From JAXHUK01 sp034189725 (GTDB lineage Bacteria; Chloroflexota; Dehalococcoidia; SZUA-161): a stretch of DNA of 17,731 nucleotides. How positions within the stretch are numbered: the first letter of the stretch is position 1; every line of letters begins with the position of its first letter. A program made the position numbers and the translations under genes. The notes under the pieces are model-generated. The model was not told where the DNA came from and did no database searches. It was given only the letters and a program-made list of their open reading frames with translations. Positions 14,455 to 17,731 of the stretch are shown piece by piece. The stretch spans positions 1 through 17,731 of the forward strand of contig JAXHUK010000036.1 of NCBI GenBank assembly GCA_034189725.1. Reading direction: 5' to 3'.

Positions 14455-15303
14455 CTATGGTTTCATGCTGCGGCGACGTATGGTTTGACCCATGCCCCGC
14501 GCCGTCTTCATTCCTGTGCCACAATAGCCCGCATACTCCACCAGTGCGTTGACCAGGCGCAGGAGGACCTGTGAGCTGTCATTCGCTATCCACTCCACAT
14601 GCCCCATAAAACCCTGCTCGCGGTAGCGTCCGAAATGATGCGTCGCGGAATGGAGAGTCACCTCCCCCAACCTCATGTGGGCCTCGGCGTAATCCAGTAG
14701 TGACGTTCCCGGCATCGCAATCTCGGCAAATGCATTCCACTTGCGAAGGTAGCCTTCGAGGCAGATGCGGGGCTCTGGAGGAACAATGCCCGTTCGCCTG
14801 GTACGAAAGCCTGTAGGGGAGAGAAACTCAAGGGCGATATGCTTCAATGGCCGCGCAGCGGTGAGCAGTGAGGCATATGTTGCGAGACGTTCTACATGTG
14901 TCTGTTCCCACACGATGTCAAAGGGCACATGCTCCAGTACCAGCGGCTCCCTTCCCAGCGGATGTTCCGGATCAAAGGCAGCAGATAACGCCCCTGCAAC
15001 CTCAGGCACCAGGAATGTGATCCGAACGTGATACTGCATTCCCGCGGTTGCCACATGACCAGCCTCGTGCCGCTGAAATGAACCTCGAAGGGGTGAGATA
15101 GTCCAGGGATGTTCCGAAGAAGAAGCGCCTGCAGGCGCATCGTGTAGTGACGCTGAGAGCACCGGGTTCACCAATTCCAGCCGTCGTAGCAAAGCAGCAT
15201 GCACCGAAGCTACAGGGGTCGCCGTGAACAGGCATGGCTCCTGAGCAGCTAATGTTAGCTGGAATATGCCGAGCTCTGGCTTATTATCGTGATCCGATAT
15301 CAA
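14455..15303 (-). CDS. cas6: CRISPR-associated endoribonuclease Cas6
   Basis: A 282-aa protein ending in the glycine-rich loop GYCGTGMKTARGMGQ (about residues 259-273), the hallmark of Cas6. The body has the two ferredoxin-like halves expected of the family and a length at the normal upper range. Cas6 cuts pre-crRNA within repeats to leave an 8-nt 5' handle. The only plausible start is TTG 15303, with GGAG (15313-15310) six bases upstream. No in-frame ATG occurs until well inside the conserved region, and a stop lies just upstream. The TTG and its Shine-Dalgarno both fall in a truncated CRISPR repeat. A strong promoter is at 15568-15540. The catalytic residues of Cas6 vary and cannot be fixed by eye. 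Subtype is unresolved; no effector genes are in the window. Confidence 0.9.
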   Translation of the reverse strand: MISDHDNKPELGIFQLTLAAQEPCLFTATPVASVHAALLRRLELVNPVLSASLHDAPAGASSSEHPWTISPLRGSFQRHEAGHVATAGMQYHVRITFLVPEVAGALSAAFDPEHPLGREPLVLEHVPFDIVWEQTHVERLATYASLLTAARPLKHIALEFLSPTGFRTRRTGIVPPEPRICLEGYLRKWNAFAEIAMPGTSLLDYAEAHMRLGEVTLHSATHHFGRYREQGFMGHVEWIANDSSQVLLRLVNALVEYAGYCGTGMKTARGMGQTIRRRSMKP

Positions 15304-15416
15304 TCCCGTCTCCAGGAACCCGTTTAGTTGTCAGTTGTCAGGGGTCGGGGATCAGCATTCAGGATTCAGTAGCTCTCCATCCCTGGCTCAGGATCGTTCC
15401 CCTCTGCTCTCTGGCA
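15300..15416. repeat. Truncated CRISPR repeat plus trailer module, copy A
   Basis: Positions 15300-15318 match bases 4-22 of the array repeat with one difference (TCAATCCCG then TCTCCAGGAA). The following sequence is rich in TCAG motifs (TTGTCAGTTGTCAG) and ends with GCTCAGGATCGTT and CTGGCA. The same order occurs at 15947-16058. It overlaps the cas6 start region, so part of it is the cas6 5' leader. Confidence 0.65.
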
Positions 15417-15539
15417 CTACAGACAGAGCTAGCGAATATTTAGCCTAAAGTTCCCCTCGGTTCTTGAAGCTAAAACGTAGCCAAGTAAAGTGCGCCATTT
15501 ATGGCTACATGAACTGGAATTTAAAATCGTGGCACTTTT

Positions 15540-15568
15540 TTTATACTCTATTCTCCGTATCATGTCAA
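15540..15568 (-). promoter_or_regulatory. Strong candidate sigma70 promoter for cas6
   Basis: On the minus strand a perfect TTGACA (15568-15563) and TATAAA (15545-15540) are separated by exactly 17 bp. Transcription would begin near 15533 and run into cas6 after a leader of about 230 nt. The leader contains a GTAGCCA/TGGCTAC inverted repeat around 15478-15509 and the truncated CRISPR repeat. Confidence 0.55.
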
Positions 15569-15623
15569 TCAATATCTGTCTACATTTTACATCCGTTTTA
15601 GCTACGATCTAGCTATAAAATAG

Positions 15624-15701
15624 CAGGATGATTATGGATTAGCGTTGATTGAAAAAGACAATCCAGAATGGCAAGACCTATACGAGGAGATTCTATATTG
15701 A
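15624..15701 (+). pseudogene. C-terminal remnant of a GIY-YIG nuclease-like ORF
   Basis: An in-frame stretch reads LALIEKDNPEWQDLYEEIL and ends in TGA at 15699-15701. This closely resembles the C-terminal end of short GIY-YIG endonuclease-domain proteins common in bacterial genomes (typically LIEK.NPEW.DLYEEI). A TAG at 15621 precedes it and no GIY-YIG core is present, so only the tail survives. It lies in the gene-poor 15304-15946 interval between cas6 and the array. Confidence 0.5.
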
Positions 15702-15836
15702 CTGGATTCCGACTTCCGTCGGAATGGTTGTGTGGGTGAGGGTTTTTTCATAGAACATAGAGTGAAACGCAACTATTTCATTGAAAAACAGAATCCAGTA
15801 GGGATATTCCATTCCGTTGAAAAACGGAATCCAGTT
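15701..15836. repeat. Palindrome-bearing element with 11-bp terminal inverted repeats
   Basis: ACTGGATTCCG (15701-15711) and its perfect complement CGGAATCCAGT (15826-15836) bound a 136-bp segment. At the left end ATTCCGAC-TTCC-GTCGGAAT (15706-15725) forms an 8-bp hairpin; at the right end ATTCCGTT-GAAA-AACGGAAT (15811-15830) forms another. TTGAAAAAC(A/G)GAATCCAGT occurs at 15781 and 15817, with a weaker copy at 15648. It resembles dispersed REP-like palindromes. It starts on the last base of the nuclease remnant's stop codon. Confidence 0.5.
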
Positions 15837-15946
15837 GCTTGTTTGGGTATTCCTCACTGCTACAACCCAGACAGAGATTTGAGATAGAGACTATTTTTCT
15901 CTGAGGCTATTTGATTATATCTCTGTCTCCCCTCTCTATCTGAAGT

Positions 15947-16058
15947 GTCTCAATCCCGTTTCCAGGAATCCATACAGTCATCAGTGATCAGTCATCAGGG
16001 TTCAGCAGCTATCCTATCTCATCCCTATGCTCAGGATCGTTCTCCCCTGCTCCCTGGC
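15947..16058. repeat. Truncated CRISPR repeat plus trailer module, copy B
   Basis: Bases 15947-15970 are identical to the first 24 bases of the array repeat; the remaining 12 are replaced. The next 90 bp repeat the content of copy A: TCAG-rich motifs, a TTCAGCAGCT/TTCAGTAGCT block, then GCTCAGGATCGTT and CTGGCA. This lies between the mobile debris and the intact array. Confidence 0.7.
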
Positions 16059-16084
16059 AACCGACCCCTGCCCCCTGGCAACTG

Positions 16085-16722
16085 AATCCAATCCCGTTTC
16101 CAGGAATCTCTCACTGCTACAAATGCCTCTAATGAGAGCTTTCCCAGTGCGCCAATAATCGTCTCAATCCCGTTTCCAGGAATCTCTCACTGCTACCTGC
16201 ATGAATTTTCCGCCACCGCATTTTCCGGTTTGGTCTCAATCCCGTTTCCAGGAATCTCTCACTGCTACGAGATAATAGACGGTGTGGAATGGTGTAAGTG
16301 TGGCAGCGGGAAATATGTCTCAATCCCGTTTCCAGGAATCTCTCACTGCTACAACTTGCCAATGATGCATGGGCAACTTGGAAAGTTTTGTCTCAATCCC
16401 GTTTCCAGGAATCTCTCACTGCTACAACTTGCCAATGATGCATGGGCAACTTGGAAAGTTTTGTCTCAATCCCGTTTCCAGGAATCTCTCACTGCTACAG
16501 AAGGAGGAAAAATGAAACGCATTTGGGTCATCCCTGTGTCTCAATCCCGTTTCCAGGAATCTCTCACTGCTACTAATATCAATGCGGTCGACGCATTGAT
16601 GGAGGAGTGTCTCAATCCCGTTTCCAGGAATCTCTCACTGCTACCGTTGATATAATAACAGCTTTAGGTTTTATTGAGGTGGCTAAGTCTCAATCCCGTT
16701 TCCAGGAATCTCTCACTGCTAC
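16085..16722 (-). CRISPR. CRISPR array, nine 36-nt repeats, eight spacers
   Basis: Repeats begin at 16085, 16161, 16233, 16317, 16390, 16463, 16538, 16609 and 16687. Plus-strand repeats start GTCTCAATCCCG and end CTCACTGCTAC; the last eight are identical and the first differs at its four outermost bases. Spacers are 40, 36, 48, 37, 37, 39, 35 and 42 nt; the fourth and fifth are identical. On the minus strand the repeat begins GTAGCAGTG and ends GGGATTGAGAC, giving an ATTGAGAC 5' handle like the common ATTGAAAC type. A 5-bp stem ATTCC/GGGAT (one G-U) surrounds a 7-nt loop. The degenerate end repeat on the left marks the trailer, so transcription runs leftward from a leader at 16723. Irregular spacer length suits type III, but subtype is open. 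Confidence 0.97.
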
Positions 16723-16945
16723 CATTAGCCTCGAAAATTAGCTACGATTTGCGAGCACCACTGTTTTTCGACCATTTTATCTCGCCAAATCTTGCTCATC
16801 CGGCGAACACCATCGAATCTGTTTCAGGACATCGCTGAAGCTGTTGCGAGCACCCCCAGCGTAAGGCCCTCCAACTACCGATCCTCGCAACTCATTTTCG
16901 GCCTCGTTTACGCTCAAACTGCCCGAAATCTAGCCTGCGAGCACC
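16723..16945 (-). promoter_or_regulatory. CRISPR leader with repeated TGCGAGCACC motif
   Basis: This stretch abuts the non-degenerate end of the array and holds no gene. The motif TGCGAGCACC occurs at 16750-16759, 16845-16854 and 16936-16945, with a weaker copy GGCGAACACC at 16802-16811. On the transcribed strand this is GGTGCTCGCA. The outer two copies also share a neighbouring CGAAA...TAGC block (16733 and 16924). Repeated leader motifs are candidate binding sites for the adaptation complex or an architectural protein. No clear promoter hexamers were identified. Confidence 0.55.
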
Positions 16946-17005
16946 TTTTCCGATTCTTGCAAAGAAGTATACCACTACTTCCCGCGATTGGCAACCCCTT
17001 AATTG

Positions 17006-17213
17006 AAGTGCAAAATGCAAATTGCAAAGGTTGACCTATGTGCAAAAGGCAAGATAGAAGTGATGAGCACCGTTCGTGGTGAGCCTGTCGAACCATGAAC
17101 GGCCCTTCGACAAGCTCAGGACGAACGGAATTAAGGTCTATTTTAGGAATAAATATCAAATTGCAAAGACATTTCCCCTCATCATTTTTTTTTGCACTCT
17201 GCATTTTCCACTT
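17006..17213. repeat. Inverted-repeat-bounded segment between cas2 and the leader
   Basis: Arms 17006-17028 and 17191-17213 are complementary at 20 of 23 positions (AAGTGCAAAATGCA... and its inverse). They enclose about 160 bp including the palindrome at 17070-17128. No coding gene is present. It may be a small non-autonomous element, or a chance pairing of TGCAAA-rich intergenic sequence. Confidence 0.45.
17070..17128. repeat. REP-like palindrome of the widespread CCGTTCGT...ACGAACGG type
   Basis: Arms 17070-17092 and 17106-17128 pair at 20 of 23 positions (CCGTTCGTGGTGAGC... with TTCGACAAGCTCAGGACG...). Conceptual translation gives RPELVEGPFMVRQAHHER, a well-known artefact of a palindrome dispersed through many bacterial genomes. 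It is non-coding and probably a mobile repeat. Confidence 0.8.
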
Positions 17214-17246
17214 CTCCTTCCCCGTCCTGCTCTGCCCTCACGAGGG

Positions 17247-17525
17247 CTAGACAAAAAAGTCCTTCAAGCCTCCTGTCTCCACAAGGGGTGTACCCTCCTC
17301 CTGCGTACGTCCCTGGCAGCGGCCGCACAGATGGTAGTAACGAATGCTATCTCCCGACCCTTTCACATAACGCCGGGCACGCGAGCGCAACTGGCGGAAC
17401 TGGGTCAGGGTCAGGTTGCATTCAAAGACGCTCTTTTGTACCGGAGCACCATATCCCAGGAGTAACTCATGCAGCCGGGTGCGGCGGCGGTTGCTTGTGA
17501 TATCATAGCAGACGACGATGTACAT
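17247..17525 (-). CDS. cas2: CRISPR-associated protein Cas2
   Basis: A 92-aa protein from ATG 17525, the normal Cas2 length. It begins MYIVVCYDITSNRRRTRLHE, with the conserved Asp8 after the first beta strand, followed by LLLGYGAPVQKSVFEC, the family's second signature. The frame is open to 17606, but upstream residues overlap the end of cas1 and are not Cas2-like. Cas2 dimers bridge Cas1 dimers in the spacer-integration complex. It lies 19 bp downstream of cas1 on the same strand; only a weak AGAAAG precedes it. The C-terminal part has CGRC, a possible zinc pair, or chance. The CRISPR leader is 520 bp downstream. Confidence 0.96.
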   Translation of the reverse strand: MYIVVCYDITSNRRRTRLHELLLGYGAPVQKSVFECNLTLTQFRQLRSRARRYVKGSGDSIRYYHLCGRCQGRTQEEGTPLVETGGLKDFFV

Positions 17526-17544
17526 GTCACAGTATCTTTCTAGC

Positions 17545-17731
17545 CTAACGCGATCGGAACGCTTCATAGCCGGGGACGCGACCCTCGATGGCAGCAGCCA
17601 GGGCACGAGACTGAACTTCGAGCACGCGGTGGTACGTAGTGCGCTGCCCTAGGCGAGGGATGATAACGTGAGTTCGCAGTCGTTCCCCGAAGACACGGAG
17701 AACCTTTTTATACCCCTCGTGATCGAGGATG
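17545..17731 (-). CDS. cas1: CRISPR-associated integrase Cas1, C-terminal fragment cut by window edge
   Basis: The last 61 residues of a minus-strand gene, ending at TAG 17547-17545. The reading KVLRVFGERLRTHVI and RTTYHRVLEVQSRALAAAI followed by GYEAFRSR is typical of the Cas1 C-terminal helices, and the position directly before cas2 supports it. The catalytic Glu, His and Asp lie upstream, outside the window. Whether the gene is a plain cas1 or a reverse transcriptase-Cas1 fusion cannot be seen. Confidence 0.87.
   Translation of the reverse strand, partial: ILDHEGYKKVLRVFGERLRTHVIIPRLGQRTTYHRVLEVQSRALAAAIEGRVPGYEAFRSR

Noticed and set aside
15701..15836. Insertion sequence bounded by 11-bp inverted repeats
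   Set aside because: It has no transposase and no convincing target-site duplication (flanks TTCTATATTG and TGCTTG do not match); kept only as a repeat element.
15781..15836. A second small CRISPR array built on the TTGAAAAAC(A/G)GAATCCAGT motif
   Set aside because: The two good copies are only 36 bp apart, leaving a 17-nt gap, and the third is 133 bp away and degenerate. They read better as parts of hairpin elements.
16230..16655. 141-aa open frame on the plus strand with a repeated NPVSRNLSLL peptide
   Set aside because: It is a translation through CRISPR repeats and spacers, not a gene. The same holds for the minus-strand frame at 16129-16362.
16914..17204. 96-aa minus-strand reading frame containing RPELVEGPFMVRQAHHER
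   Set aside because: That peptide is the known spurious translation of a dispersed palindromic repeat; the rest overlaps the CRISPR leader.
1..17731. tRNA, rRNA or known riboswitch genes
   Set aside because: I scanned intergenic stretches for cloverleaf and rRNA signatures and saw none; small structured RNAs cannot be excluded without a covariance search.

Overview
The window looks like an accessory region of a bacterial chromosome, most plausibly Chloroflexota (Dehalococcoidia-like) from the mixture of exosortase, CARDB surface proteins, a long multi-PAS kinase and dispersed palindromes. That taxonomic guess is inference; no rRNA or marker gene is present. Gene starts use ATG, GTG and probably TTG.

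Region 1 (1-3876, minus strand) is an exosortase operon. Read in the direction of transcription it holds two EpsI-type proteins, an exosortase with its Cys/Arg/His triad, a DUF1616 membrane protein and a CPBP membrane protease cut by the window edge. The last four genes overlap or abut. Region 2 (3937-4544, minus) is a DUF433-DUF5615 pair resembling a toxin-antitoxin cassette. Upstream of it lie two dyads and three perfect hairpins. Region 3 (4921-8014, minus) holds two large secreted proteins with signal peptides, CARDB/DUF11-like ectodomains and a shared C-terminal domain. Both end in the same sorting tail: PEA motif, hydrophobic helix, then an Arg/Lys cluster. They are the likely substrates of the exosortase.

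Region 4 (8226-13796, plus) is read divergently from the substrates. It encodes a hybrid histidine kinase (seven PAS, one GAF, HisKA, HATPase, REC) followed by a REC-HD-GYP response regulator, a predicted c-di-GMP phosphodiesterase. This pair may tie cyclic-di-GMP signalling to the surface and export genes beside it. After a 15-bp palindrome comes a small ParB-type HTH gene whose conserved frame lacks an ordinary start.

Region 5 (14455-17731) is a CRISPR-Cas adaptation and processing module without visible effector genes. In transcription order (minus strand) it runs cas1 (C-terminal fragment), cas2, a spacer of dispersed repeats, a leader, nine 36-nt repeats, decayed repeat fragments and mobile debris, then cas6. 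The repeat reads as a crRNA repeat on the minus strand (3' tag ATTGAGAC), so the leader lies on the right and the degenerate trailer end on the left. One spacer is duplicated exactly. Several spacers read as sense coding fragments on the plus strand, which would make the crRNAs antisense to mRNA. The apparent cas6 start codon and its Shine-Dalgarno sequence lie inside a truncated CRISPR repeat.
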